21,786 bases of DNA from Candidatus Izemoplasmatales bacterium (GTDB lineage: Bacteria; Bacillota_I; Bacilli_A; Izemoplasmatales; Hujiaoplasmataceae): the NCBI GenBank assembly GCA_028691335.1, contig JAQUZK010000003.1, forward strand, positions 1-21,786, read 5' to 3'. Below, one piece after another: positions 1 through 7,574 of the stretch. Under the pieces are notes generated by a model. It saw only the letters and a program-made list of their open reading frames with translations. It was not told the DNA's origin and searched no databases. Position 1 is the stretch's first letter. Each line of letters starts with the position of its first letter. The position numbers and the translations under genes were made by a program.

Positions 1-4
1 GAGA

Positions 5-433
5 ATGACTTTAGCATATACGATATCTTCAAATTATAAAGATGCATATGATAGAATAGAAAATTATTTAAAACTCGGAAATGTTAACATTATCGATGTA
101 AAGCTTTATCACGCAGAGATAAGAACTATGAATAGTCGTGTTGTGTTCTTGTATACAGAGGCTTTAGAAGCAGTTTCAAAATATGATAAGACTGAAATTC
201 AAATCCTTTCTGTAGAAGCTGGTTTTTATTTAACAACAAAAATTGATAAAAAATTATATAAAGATATTTTATTCAAAGATCAAATCCTACAAAATCGTTT
301 TAACAAAGAAATTGACGATTATTGTAAACTTCACAACGTGAAATTAAATATGTCAGCTTTCCCTTATTTATCTATTTCAGTAGATAGTAAGGAACAGTTA
401 CTATTTCCAATCAAAAAAAATAAAGCAGATTAG
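5..433 (+). CDS. Hypothetical protein, possibly C-terminal part of a longer gene
   Basis: I do not recognise this protein. The frame is still open at the left edge of the window, only 4 bases precede the first ATG and no ribosome binding site can be seen, so the true start may lie outside. As written it has 142 residues, soluble and charged, with no signal peptide, membrane segment or obvious catalytic motif; it is rich in Lys, Asp, Tyr and Ile and ends in a lysine-rich tail (KKNKAD). It ends directly in a strong terminator shared with the converging peptidase gene. The stop codon is TAG. Function unknown. Confidence 0.6.
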   Translation: MTLAYTISSNYKDAYDRIENYLKLGNVNIIDVKLYHAEIRTMNSRVVFLYTEALEAVSKYDKTEIQILSVEAGFYLTTKIDKKLYKDILFKDQILQNRFNKEIDDYCKLHNVKLNMSAFPYLSISVDSKEQLLFPIKKNKAD

Positions 434-460
434 TCAATTTGAACTAATCTGCTTTTGTTT
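422..460. terminator. Bidirectional intrinsic terminator between converging genes
   Basis: A 12-bp perfect stem (422-433 with 444-455) encloses a 10-nt loop, TCAATTTGAA. A short T run follows on the plus strand and an A run precedes the stem (T run for the minus strand). It overlaps the end of the first gene and lies just before the stop of the M6-type peptidase gene, so it can end transcription from both sides. Confidence 0.85.
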
Positions 461-2104
461 TTAACTTAAAAAATCAATTTTTATCGTTGCTTTATTAACA
501 TCTAAGCTTACGACTTCAATAAAGAAATTCATATTATTACCATCATACCATGAATAATCACTATGGATATTATAATTAAAAATATCGCCAACTTGGAATA
601 AGTCTGTATCTTCAGCTATAGCATACTTTTCAATATCATTTCCCATATCAGCCTCAATAATTTTAAGAAGTTTATTTACACTATCTGTATTATTATTGTT
701 GAATATAGAGTAATAATATGAATCAGTGTTGTAACCATTATCAATAGCTGCACTTACATGGAAAACTAAAATTCCAGGCTCAGTAAAAATATAACTCTTA
801 TCAAGTTCATTAAGCATCTCAGGAGTGTAGTAGATTACCAGTAAGTATTCATCAAAGATGGTGCCTTTCCATTCGTCAATAATTAATAACACATCACCGC
901 TAGAAGCGAGTGGTAAAATATCAACTGTAGCCGATGTCTCAATAATTATTGGATTAATCCAACCAAGAAGAAGTTTTGAGAACGCATCGTGATCACCAAC
1001 GTTATAATCCATCATAAATGTGCCTAAACCACCACTATTATAAAAATCATCAGGATAATAATCATAATAGTCTTCTAAACCAAGCATATGACCAGTTTCA
1101 TGAATAATAGTTCTTGCGTTTAGAGGCTCTTCACCTTCATAGAAGAAATCCAGTCCTGACCAAACATAATAATTAGGAGCTACACCATCAAAACTATCCT
1201 CATAATAGTAATAATATTGATAAGCCCACCAAAGGTCTGATCCTGACTCATAACTTATTTCATGGTTATATATAACATAAACTCCATCAATATATCCGTC
1301 ATTATTTGCGTCATAATCACTATAATTGATTTGACTATCATATTGAGTGAGAATTTCAAATATTAAATCACTATCTGGATGTGTAGCATCTGGATATAAG
1401 TATTCTCCAGTTTGCGGATCAGTCGCATAAAATTGAGTATTCAAAGTTTCATAATACGTGGAATTGTTTTTAGCTGTGTATACTCCGAATATATCAGCCG
1501 ATAGATTCAACTTATTGTATGAACTTTTTAAATAATAACTATTTAATGACTCATAAACTAAATCCTCAGAATTGCCATTGAAAGCCAGGTTTGTATCAGA
1601 TAAAACTTTAGCATCATCGGTAATTAGTTTATCTGGAAAATCAACTACGAAAACAATCACTTTCGCTTCGCCAGAAGCTGGAATTCCGACAGTGGGTAAC
1701 ACATCTTGAATTAAATCATACTCAGCGTTTGTAATTAGACCGCCAGACTCACTAGAGGAAGTAGTAGTTTGTTCTTCAAGAGTAGTCGTAGTAATAATCT
1801 CTGTTTCTGTGGTAGTAATAGATTCGGTAGTTGTAGTAAAGGTTGAAATTTGTTCAGTAGTTGTAGTAGTGGTTGAAGAAGTTATTAATGTAACTGAAGT
1901 AGTAGAAGTGTCATCTGATATTAAATTACTTGTGATAATATCAGTAGAAGATTCCGAGATTGTATTGGAATCAGTTGAACTATAGGTTACTTCAGTGCTA
2001 GTATCGCTAGTACTGTTTTTTGTAGTCAAATTGTTTAAAAAGTCACACGAAGTAAGTGCGAACACAAATCCAAACATTATTAATGCAATTATTATTTTTT
2101 TCAT
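461..2104 (-). CDS. M6-family (immune inhibitor A-like) metallopeptidase lipoprotein
   Basis: Probable secreted, membrane-anchored zinc metallopeptidase of 547 residues. Residues 1-20 form a lipoprotein signal with lipobox LTSC, Cys20 being the lipidated residue. Residues about 28-118 are a low-complexity Ser/Thr linker holding the enzyme away from the membrane. The peptidase domain follows: HETGHMLGLED at 335-345 gives the HExxHxxGxxD zinc motif of M6 peptidases (His335, His339, Asp345, catalytic Glu336), and MMDYN at 364-368 could be the Met-turn. DYDANNDGYIDG at 263-274 resembles the Ca-binding loops common in this family. About 180 residues of likely beta-rich C-terminal domain follow. 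AAAGGA lies 8 bases before the ATG; a TATAAT at 2135-2140 (minus) is the likely -10 with a poor -35. The gene follows the sigma/anti-sigma/lipoprotein cluster but is separated from it by a terminator. Substrate unknown. Confidence 0.85.
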   Translation of the reverse strand: MKKIIIALIMFGFVFALTSCDFLNNLTTKNSTSDTSTEVTYSSTDSNTISESSTDIITSNLISDDTSTTSVTLITSSTTTTTTEQISTFTTTTESITTTETEIITTTTLEEQTTTSSSESGGLITNAEYDLIQDVLPTVGIPASGEAKVIVFVVDFPDKLITDDAKVLSDTNLAFNGNSEDLVYESLNSYYLKSSYNKLNLSADIFGVYTAKNNSTYYETLNTQFYATDPQTGEYLYPDATHPDSDLIFEILTQYDSQINYSDYDANNDGYIDGVYVIYNHEISYESGSDLWWAYQYYYYYEDSFDGVAPNYYVWSGLDFFYEGEEPLNARTIIHETGHMLGLEDYYDYYPDDFYNSGGLGTFMMDYNVGDHDAFSKLLLGWINPIIIETSATVDILPLASSGDVLLIIDEWKGTIFDEYLLVIYYTPEMLNELDKSYIFTEPGILVFHVSAAIDNGYNTDSYYYSIFNNNNTDSVNKLLKIIEADMGNDIEKYAIAEDTDLFQVGDIFNYNIHSDYSWYDGNNMNFFIEVVSLDVNKATIKIDFLS

Positions 2105-2149
2105 TTTCTTGTCCTTTCAAATTATGTAATATCAATTATATCATTATTC

Positions 2150-2183
2150 AAAAAAAAATGCAGTTCAAATTGAACTGCATTTT
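2150..2183 (-). terminator. Intrinsic terminator of the lipoprotein gene
   Basis: A near-perfect palindrome (2155-2168 with 2170-2183, stem sequence AAAATGCAGTTCAA) is followed on the minus strand by nine T residues (2158-2150). It ends the lipoprotein gene whose stop is at 2190 and separates it from the peptidase gene downstream. Confidence 0.88.
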
Positions 2184-2189
2184 AAGATT

Positions 2190-3290
2190 TTACATTTTAC
2201 TGTTTTGTTGTCCGGAATTTCCTTCACCATGACGATGTCTAAATGAGTTTTCATGTGGTCCTTGATTTCCGCGATTTGGAGTCATTGCGTAATTATAAAT
2301 TACATCACCAGTCGCTTCATCAATTTCAGCTGTTAATCTTACGTTACCTTCTTCAACTTCGCCATCTTTTTCAATACTATAGTTTATGAAAATGTATGAT
2401 ATTTCTTCTTCAGTTCTGATATTAAAAATATATGAAGAATAATTTTCTCCTTCTACAAATTCTAACTTAGCATGTAAACGATCGTTTTGTGAAAACATCA
2501 TAACTTTAGCTTCGTTAGTAGTAATACCAGCTTCCACAACTTTAAAGAAGAATTTTTCTCTATCACGATCTGTTATATCGTTTTGATAGTTTACAACTAC
2601 GTAATTATCTTCATCGATGAATGATCTTAATCTGAAGATTTCTTGATTAGAATTAACAACTTTCTTACCTTCGATATTATAAGTAATATCATTATAAATA
2701 AGTATTCCTTCTAAACCTAAAACAACTAAATTATCATCTTCGTCTTGGAAACGGAATTCTCTTGCTTTTTCAGAAACACTGTTAGCTAAAGGTTCAGTTA
2801 CTGGTTCTTCAGTAGTTATAATTTCTTCAGTATTTATAACTTCTTCAGTTGTCGTTCCATCAGTTTGTTCTTGATTTTGATCTTGTTCTTCTAAATCGAA
2901 GCTATTGTAATAAAAGAAATAGATAACATCTTCGCCATTAATGCTTTTTGTAGTATAAACTGTCTTATAAGCATAGGCTTCATTATCAGATGTTTCTGAA
3001 ACTACTGTCAAGTTATCGTCGCCCAAAAATAAATCCATCATTTCAACATAATAATCTATGTTTTCAACTTCACTAGTAATTTTTGGTTCTTCCATAGTTG
3101 AATTAGCTAACAAATCTAAAGATACTTGATCTGCAGTTAATTCATTGTAGTTTAACAAACTCGTTGAACTCAAAGCTTGTAAAGTGAAAACTTGTTCCTC
3201 CGTATCAATCGGTGTTGTGTCTTCTTGGGCACAACTAACAAATACAAATCCTAATGTAAGTGAAAGTGCTAATAAAAATAATTTTTTCAT
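2190..3290 (-). CDS. Lipoprotein paralogous to the neighbouring anti-sigma ectodomain
   Basis: Exported lipoprotein of 366 residues, family not recognised. The signal peptide has lipobox VFVSC with Cys20 as lipid anchor. Residues about 132-175 are an acidic Gln/Glu/Thr-rich insertion with repeated TTEE-type units. The C-terminal half resembles the anti-sigma protein encoded next door: FIDEDNYVVV (224-233) matches SIDEDNYIEV, VVEAGI matches IYEKGI, and EIDEATGDVIYNYAMTPNRGN matches EFNATSNSYNYRYNLPKGNS in order and spacing; residues 74-130 also align. The tail is Gly/Asn/His-rich (RHRHGEG). The ribosome binding site is AGGAGG. The gene has a promoter motif shared with the sigma gene (3326-3355) and no convincing terminator separates it from the anti-sigma gene, so it may be both read through and separately induced. 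It may titrate or present the signal sensed by the anti-sigma factor; that role is inference. Confidence 0.8.
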   Translation of the reverse strand: MKKLFLLALSLTLGFVFVSCAQEDTTPIDTEEQVFTLQALSSTSLLNYNELTADQVSLDLLANSTMEEPKITSEVENIDYYVEMMDLFLGDDNLTVVSETSDNEAYAYKTVYTTKSINGEDVIYFFYYNSFDLEEQDQNQEQTDGTTTEEVINTEEIITTEEPVTEPLANSVSEKAREFRFQDEDDNLVVLGLEGILIYNDITYNIEGKKVVNSNQEIFRLRSFIDEDNYVVVNYQNDITDRDREKFFFKVVEAGITTNEAKVMMFSQNDRLHAKLEFVEGENYSSYIFNIRTEEEISYIFINYSIEKDGEVEEGNVRLTAEIDEATGDVIYNYAMTPNRGNQGPHENSFRHRHGEGNSGQQNSKM

Positions 3291-3325
3291 AATATTTTTC
3301 CTCCTAAATTTTTTAACTTACATAT

Positions 3326-3355
3326 TATATACGTTCATCATACCTATTTTATTGG
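3326..3355 (-). promoter_or_regulatory. Putative ECF-sigma promoter of the lipoprotein gene
   Basis: On the minus strand this reads CCAATAAAAT, 12 bases, then CGTATATA. The same two blocks with the same 12-base gap stand upstream of the ECF sigma gene (4995-5024), while the 12 bases between them differ. A CGTA-type -10 is usual for ECF sigma factors. An overlapping TATAAT could also serve the main sigma factor. Confidence 0.65.
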
Positions 3356-3372
3356 GAAAAAATATAATTTTT

Positions 3373-4410
3373 TTAAAATCGTGGATTTTTAGAGTTGCCA
3401 GGGTTAGAAATAGGGCCTCTTGGTTTATCAACTGAATTGCCTTTAGGCAAATTATATCGATAATTATAACTATTAGAAGTTGCATTAAATTCTAAATTAA
3501 CAGAGAATCTTCCGTTGATTCGTTGATTGTTTTCTTCAATTTCGTAATCAATCTCAAATTCATCGCTTTGAGTATAAAATTTACGATTGATAACTAATCT
3601 CATCAAAAGTCCATTCTTAATGATTTCAGATTTAACTTCTAAATTACCTTTTACTTGATAAATCTCCATTTTATTGCTAAGCTTCTTAATACCTTTTTCA
3701 TAAATGTCATAATTAAATAATTGTTTATTTTCGCTAGATTGATTATCAACTTCAATGTAGTTGTCTTCATCAATGCTTATCGTTGTTTCAAGACTGTCGC
3801 TTGAAAATGAGTATTCGTTTTCATTCCAAACAATAATTCCTGATTGTGAGTCACTTGATTCATTAAAATATATTTTAAATTCTAATTCGTTCTTTGCCAA
3901 ATCTATGGAAAGGTATCTAAATGCTTTTTGATACTCCGGCTTATCTGATTCAAATAGAGTATATTCGATATCTCCTTGATTATTTATTATAGTTTCTAGC
4001 ATATGCATGAAAGGATTGATTTCAGATACATAGTCATTTATTTCAATATTTGTAGTCGAAGATAAAGTCACTATATTAGAATATGTTGATGAAGCCAAAC
4101 TACTTTCATAGTTTTCTTCTAATAAAACAGCCCCTGTGATAGTTTGAAAACCTAAAATCTCGATATCAGAAACTAAAGGAGTAGGATCAACAGTAGAACT
4201 ATCATTAATATTACTGTAGATGAAAAAACCAGAAAGAATAAATATAAAAGAAGATAATGCTATTTTTAAATATGTAGTGAAATTAAAATTTAATCTCTTC
4301 TTAATTTTTGGTTCTATTTCTATGTTTTTTAAATTAATTTTCTCGAAGACATCGGGAATATCTTTGATAGCCGTTTCTTTAATTCTTTTTAAAATATCTT
4401 TTTCTTTCAT
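3373..4410 (-). CDS. Membrane anti-sigma factor of the ECF sigma factor
   Basis: Single-pass membrane protein of 345 residues, assigned by position and topology. The N-terminal 45 residues are cytoplasmic, charged and helical (likely sigma-binding); residues about 47-66 form one membrane helix; residues 67-345 are an extracellular beta-rich domain. The start codon overlaps the TGA stop of the sigma gene in ATGA and its ribosome binding site (GAGGAGGTG) lies inside that gene, so the two are translationally coupled, as is typical of sigma/anti-sigma pairs. No zinc-binding HxxxCxxC motif is present. The ectodomain resembles the lipoprotein encoded downstream. Tethering the sigma factor until an envelope signal arrives is inferred from this family type. 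The stop is followed by an AT-only sequence rather than a strong terminator. Confidence 0.78.
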   Translation of the reverse strand: MKEKDILKRIKETAIKDIPDVFEKINLKNIEIEPKIKKRLNFNFTTYLKIALSSFIFILSGFFIYSNINDSSTVDPTPLVSDIEILGFQTITGAVLLEENYESSLASSTYSNIVTLSSTTNIEINDYVSEINPFMHMLETIINNQGDIEYTLFESDKPEYQKAFRYLSIDLAKNELEFKIYFNESSDSQSGIIVWNENEYSFSSDSLETTISIDEDNYIEVDNQSSENKQLFNYDIYEKGIKKLSNKMEIYQVKGNLEVKSEIIKNGLLMRLVINRKFYTQSDEFEIDYEIEENNQRINGRFSVNLEFNATSNSYNYRYNLPKGNSVDKPRGPISNPGNSKNPRF

Positions 4411-4937
4411 TTTTTCACCTCCTCATCACCTAAGTAGTCTTTTAATGTCTTGATAGCTCGGTTATATAACCATAAAACAGTACCCAAAGGTTTATTGACT
4501 AATTTTGCAATATCCTTAAACTTCATATCATCAACAGCTCTAAGTAGAACTATTTGCTTATCTAAATCATCAAGCGGTTTAACCAAATCTAATACATCAT
4601 AAGTTTTAGGTTCTTGGCTCATATGCGAATGAAGATAAGCTTGTTCTTGAGGGTCATAAACAGTTTCGCGATGGAATTTCCTGTAATGATCCAAAGCTGT
4701 ATTTTTAGCTATTTGTAAAAGCCAAGCATAGAAATTCCTTCCTTTTTTATAGCTATTTATTTTTTCAATCATTTTTATATAAGTATCTTGCATTAAATCT
4801 TCTGTAACTGCTTTATTTTTAACGATAGAAATGATTATTGAAAAAACACCTTTTTTTGTGTTCTCATAGACTACTTTAAAGGCTTCGTCATTTTTTTCTA
4901 TTAGTTTGTCGATATAATCATCATAGTTTATATTCAT
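4407..4937 (-). CDS. ECF-type RNA polymerase sigma factor
   Basis: RNA polymerase sigma-70 factor of the extracytoplasmic function type, 176 residues, the usual length. Region 2 spans about residues 18-90, with the characteristic DLMQDTYIKM (47-56) and FYAWLLQIAKNTALDHYRK (69-87). Region 4 spans about 118-170, with the helix-turn-helix FKDIAKLVNKPLGTVLWLYNRAIKTL used for -35 recognition. Regions 1 and 3 are absent, as expected. GAGGT lies 6 bases before the ATG. The gene ends in TGA overlapping the anti-sigma start, which also shows that UGA is a stop codon here. Two possible promoters lie upstream: an ECF-like motif shared with the lipoprotein gene, suggesting autoregulation, and a housekeeping extended -10. 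Confidence 0.93.
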   Translation of the reverse strand: MNINYDDYIDKLIEKNDEAFKVVYENTKKGVFSIIISIVKNKAVTEDLMQDTYIKMIEKINSYKKGRNFYAWLLQIAKNTALDHYRKFHRETVYDPQEQAYLHSHMSQEPKTYDVLDLVKPLDDLDKQIVLLRAVDDMKFKDIAKLVNKPLGTVLWLYNRAIKTLKDYLGDEEVKK

Positions 4938-4954
4938 ATGTCTACCTCAAAATA

Positions 4955-4963
4955 ATTATACCA
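4955..4963 (-). promoter_or_regulatory. Extended -10 housekeeping promoter of the sigma operon
   Basis: The minus strand reads TGGTATAAT, a perfect extended -10, with no good -35. Predicted transcription start is near 4948, only about 10 bases before the ATG and at the ribosome binding site itself. Confidence 0.55.
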
Positions 4964-4994
4964 CAAGAAAAAATAACAAATAACCTCTTTGTTA

Positions 4995-5024
4995 TATATA
5001 CGACAAATATTTGCATTTTATTGG
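4995..5024 (-). promoter_or_regulatory. Putative autoregulated ECF-sigma promoter
   Basis: CCAATAAAAT-N12-CGTATATA on the minus strand, identical in both blocks and in spacing to the element before the lipoprotein gene at 3326-3355. It would start a transcript about 50 bases before the sigma gene. ECF sigma factors usually drive their own operon. Confidence 0.65.
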
Positions 5025-5062
5025 TAAAATAATTAAAAATGATTATATATTAATATTTTTGA

Positions 5063-5071
5063 TGTTATAAT
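5063..5071 (+). promoter_or_regulatory. Extended -10 promoter of the acyltransferase operon
   Basis: TGTTATAAT forms an extended -10 (TGn-TATAAT). The -35 region (TTATAT at 5043-5048) is weak. It faces away from the sigma gene promoters. Confidence 0.5.
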
Positions 5072-5101
5072 AATTATTACTATATAGAGGTGCTATCAAA
5101 G

Positions 5102-5917
5102 ATGAAAAAACGAATTTGGGAATTAGATTTTTTTAGAGGATTCGCTATAATCATGATGATTTTTGATCATTTAATGTATGATTTCATGACTATGAATTCC
5201 TACTTTTCGAATTTTACAACAGTAAATAATAGTATATTTAACTTTCTAACAGAATCAGGAGTTTGGTATTGGAACTCAGAACTTCGATTTTTTGGGCATA
5301 TATTTTTCGTTAGTTTATTCTTGTTAATATCTGGTATTAGCTATAATTTTAGTAAAAATAATCTATCAAGAGGTGTGAAACTATTAATTATCGCTTTGCT
5401 AATTAATTTAATTACCTACATAATAGATATTTTTATTGGTGGTAGCTTTATAGTTTTTGGCATTATTCATTTATATGCAGTTTCCATTATTTTAATATAT
5501 TATATAAGGAAACTTATTAAGAATATTTTTAAAAGCGAATCTAAACAAGAGACATTTTTGCTTGTTTTATCTCTTGTTATAATTTTTATTGGAATAGTCT
5601 TTAAGTTTTATGATGTCGAGTATTTAAATAAGTTTTCATTTTCTGATTTGCCAGGTATTATCTTAGGAGTAGAAGGATATGGATTTGGTGCGGACTATTT
5701 TAGTGTTTTTCCATATACAGGAATTATTTTATTAGGTACGGTTCTCGGTAAACAGTTCTATAAAAACAAAGTGAGCTTAGTTCCAAAGATTGATTTTTCT
5801 GATAAAAATCTATTTATGATAGCTGGAAGGAAGTCTTTATTGATATTTATCTTGCACCAACCGATACTTATTGGAATTATTTTTATAATCGGTTATATTT
5901 TTGGATATAGATTTTAG
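5102..5917 (+). CDS. DUF1624 / HGSNAT-like integral membrane acyltransferase
   Basis: Multi-pass membrane protein of 271 residues resembling the DUF1624 (heparan-alpha-glucosaminide N-acetyltransferase catalytic) family, which moves acyl groups onto sugars across or at the membrane. Supporting motifs are LDFFRGFAIIMMIFDHLMYD (8-27), with the LDxxRG and DH signature; RFFGHIFFVSLFLLISGISY with RG at 90-91; FGIIHLYAVS (119-128), with the conserved His; PYTGIILLGTVLG (204-216); and a C-terminal GRKSLLIFILHQP (242-254). About eight membrane helices are visible. A GTG at 5090 is in frame, but the ATG at 5102 sits 9 bases after GAGGTG and starts the conserved block, so I use it. The acyl-CoA synthetase gene follows after 14 bases, which suggests a linked acyl-transfer function. 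The acceptor is unknown. Confidence 0.82.
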   Translation: MKKRIWELDFFRGFAIIMMIFDHLMYDFMTMNSYFSNFTTVNNSIFNFLTESGVWYWNSELRFFGHIFFVSLFLLISGISYNFSKNNLSRGVKLLIIALLINLITYIIDIFIGGSFIVFGIIHLYAVSIILIYYIRKLIKNIFKSESKQETFLLVLSLVIIFIGIVFKFYDVEYLNKFSFSDLPGIILGVEGYGFGADYFSVFPYTGIILLGTVLGKQFYKNKVSLVPKIDFSDKNLFMIAGRKSLLIFILHQPILIGIIFIIGYIFGYRF

Positions 5918-5931
5918 GAGGAGGAAGGTTA

Positions 5932-7539
5932 ATGGATTCTAATATTAGTTTATACGAAGCAGTGAATATTACATGTAAAAAATCACCAGAAAACACAGCC
6001 TTAATTTTTATGGGTAAGAAACTTAAATATCATCAGTTGATTAATAAAATTGATTTATTCGCAAACGGAATAAATCAATTAAACATCAAAAAAGGTGAAG
6101 TAATTACTATGGCTTTGCCGAATGTCTTCGAAGCGGTCATTAGTTTCTATGCGGTTAACAAATTAGGTATAATATCACACATGGTTCATCCGATAACTCC
6201 AGTTAAGCAAATGAAAACTTTTATGAAGACTACTAATAGCAATACACTAATAATATTAGATTCTTTTTTTGATTACTATAAAGAATTATTAGATGATGAA
6301 GTTAAATTAATACTAGTAACTCCAGTTGAACAATTTAGTTTTATTAAAAAAATTGGTTATAAGATTATTAACTGTAAAAAATTAAAAAATATTCGATTTA
6401 ATGATCAAATAATACGTTTTTCAAGTCTTTATTCTACCAAACCAACAAACATTATTAAAACTAATCCAATGGCCCCATCGACATACCTTCACAGCGGAGG
6501 CACTTCAGGAGAGCCGAAGACCATTGAATTAAGTAATTACGCTATTAATTATCTTGCTAGTCAAGTCTCTTATATCATGGATAAAGAAGATTTTACAAAC
6601 AAACATATGTTAGGAGTTTTACCGATGTTTCATGGATTTGGTCTATGCATGGGAATTCATGGTATGTTAAGGTTTGGCGGGACAAACACCTTAATGCCAA
6701 AATTTAATGCAGATGAAGCTATTGATTTGATTAAGAAGAACAGAATAAACTATATTATTGGTGTTCCATCTTTATTTGAAGCGTTATTAAAAAATAAAGA
6801 TTTTCAAAATCCACTTATTAAAAATATAGACCAAGCATTTGTTGGCGGAGACTATGTTGCGTTAGATTTGAAGAACAGATTTGATAAAACCATGGAAAAT
6901 GTTGGATCTAAAGCAAGACTCTTAGAAGGATATGGTTTAACAGAAGTTGTAACAGTTTGTGCTGTTAACACCATAAAAAATCATAAACAAAACTCTGTAG
7001 GTAAACCTCTACCTGGTATTGATATGGCTATCGTTGATCTTGAGACAAAAGAATTTATAACAACCGAAAAAGATGGTATAATCGCTGTTTCAGGACCTAC
7101 AATGATGAATGGATATTTGAATGATGAATTAGCTACAGAAGAATCCACAATCACTAAAGATGGTAAGAAATGGATTTTAACAGGAGACTTAGGCTTTATT
7201 GATAAAGAAGGATATGTTCATTTTAAGCAAAGACTAAAAAGAATCATAAAAGTTTCTGGAATTCCTGTTTTACCAGCTGAAATAGAAAACTTATTAATGA
7301 GTTTAGACAGTGTTTCTGAAGTAGCTGCAATTGGTGTTCCTGATGAACAAAAAGGTTTTATGGTTAAACTATTTATTGTCTGGAATCAAGATAAGGTGAA
7401 AATTGATGATTCAAAAATAAAGGATATTATAAAACAAAATTTAGGGACTTATGCAGTGCCAAAGCAAATAGTAGAGTTAAAAGAGTTACCTAAAACAAAA
7501 ATAGGGAAAACTAATACAATGGCTTTAGAAAAAATGTAA
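5932..7539 (+). CDS. AMP-dependent acyl-CoA synthetase / ligase
   Basis: Adenylate-forming ligase of 535 residues that activates a carboxylic (probably fatty) acid as acyl-AMP and transfers it to CoA. The P-loop is HSGGTSGEPK (187-196); the A5 motif YGLTE is at 334-338; the ribose-binding Asp is in TGDLGF (417-422); the hinge and A8 region is RLKRIIKVSGIPVLPAEIEN (434-453); the catalytic Lys of the C-terminal domain is in PKTKIGK (520-526, Lys526). All core motifs are intact, so it should be active. Chain-length preference cannot be read from the sequence. AGGAGGAGG is the ribosome binding site and the gene lies 14 bases after the acyltransferase gene, clearly the same operon. A medium- or long-chain acid substrate is inference; an acyl-ACP synthetase is possible. 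Confidence 0.9.
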   Translation: MDSNISLYEAVNITCKKSPENTALIFMGKKLKYHQLINKIDLFANGINQLNIKKGEVITMALPNVFEAVISFYAVNKLGIISHMVHPITPVKQMKTFMKTTNSNTLIILDSFFDYYKELLDDEVKLILVTPVEQFSFIKKIGYKIINCKKLKNIRFNDQIIRFSSLYSTKPTNIIKTNPMAPSTYLHSGGTSGEPKTIELSNYAINYLASQVSYIMDKEDFTNKHMLGVLPMFHGFGLCMGIHGMLRFGGTNTLMPKFNADEAIDLIKKNRINYIIGVPSLFEALLKNKDFQNPLIKNIDQAFVGGDYVALDLKNRFDKTMENVGSKARLLEGYGLTEVVTVCAVNTIKNHKQNSVGKPLPGIDMAIVDLETKEFITTEKDGIIAVSGPTMMNGYLNDELATEESTITKDGKKWILTGDLGFIDKEGYVHFKQRLKRIIKVSGIPVLPAEIENLLMSLDSVSEVAAIGVPDEQKGFMVKLFIVWNQDKVKIDDSKIKDIIKQNLGTYAVPKQIVELKELPKTKIGKTNTMALEKM

Positions 7540-7574
7540 AAAAAAGTGGAGAAATTAATTCTCCGACTTTTTTT
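7538..7574. terminator. Bidirectional terminator between acyl-CoA synthetase and TetR genes
   Basis: The stem AAAAAAAAGT-GGAGAA (7538-7553) pairs with TTCTCC-g-ACTTTTTTT (7559-7574) around a 5-base loop, with one bulged G. T runs exist on both strands. It serves the two converging genes. Confidence 0.85.

Noticed and set aside
1740..2025. Tandem DNA repeat in the peptidase gene
   Set aside because: It is low-complexity Thr/Ser codon sequence without a constant repeat unit; it is explained by the stalk.
3184..3435. Plus-strand open frame across the lipoprotein start and anti-sigma end
   Set aside because: Antisense to two supported genes; its hydrophobic look comes from the reverse of AT-rich intergenic DNA.
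4220..4453. Plus-strand 77-codon frame opposite the sigma/anti-sigma junction
   Set aside because: Antisense shadow of the anti-sigma membrane helix; no ribosome binding site.
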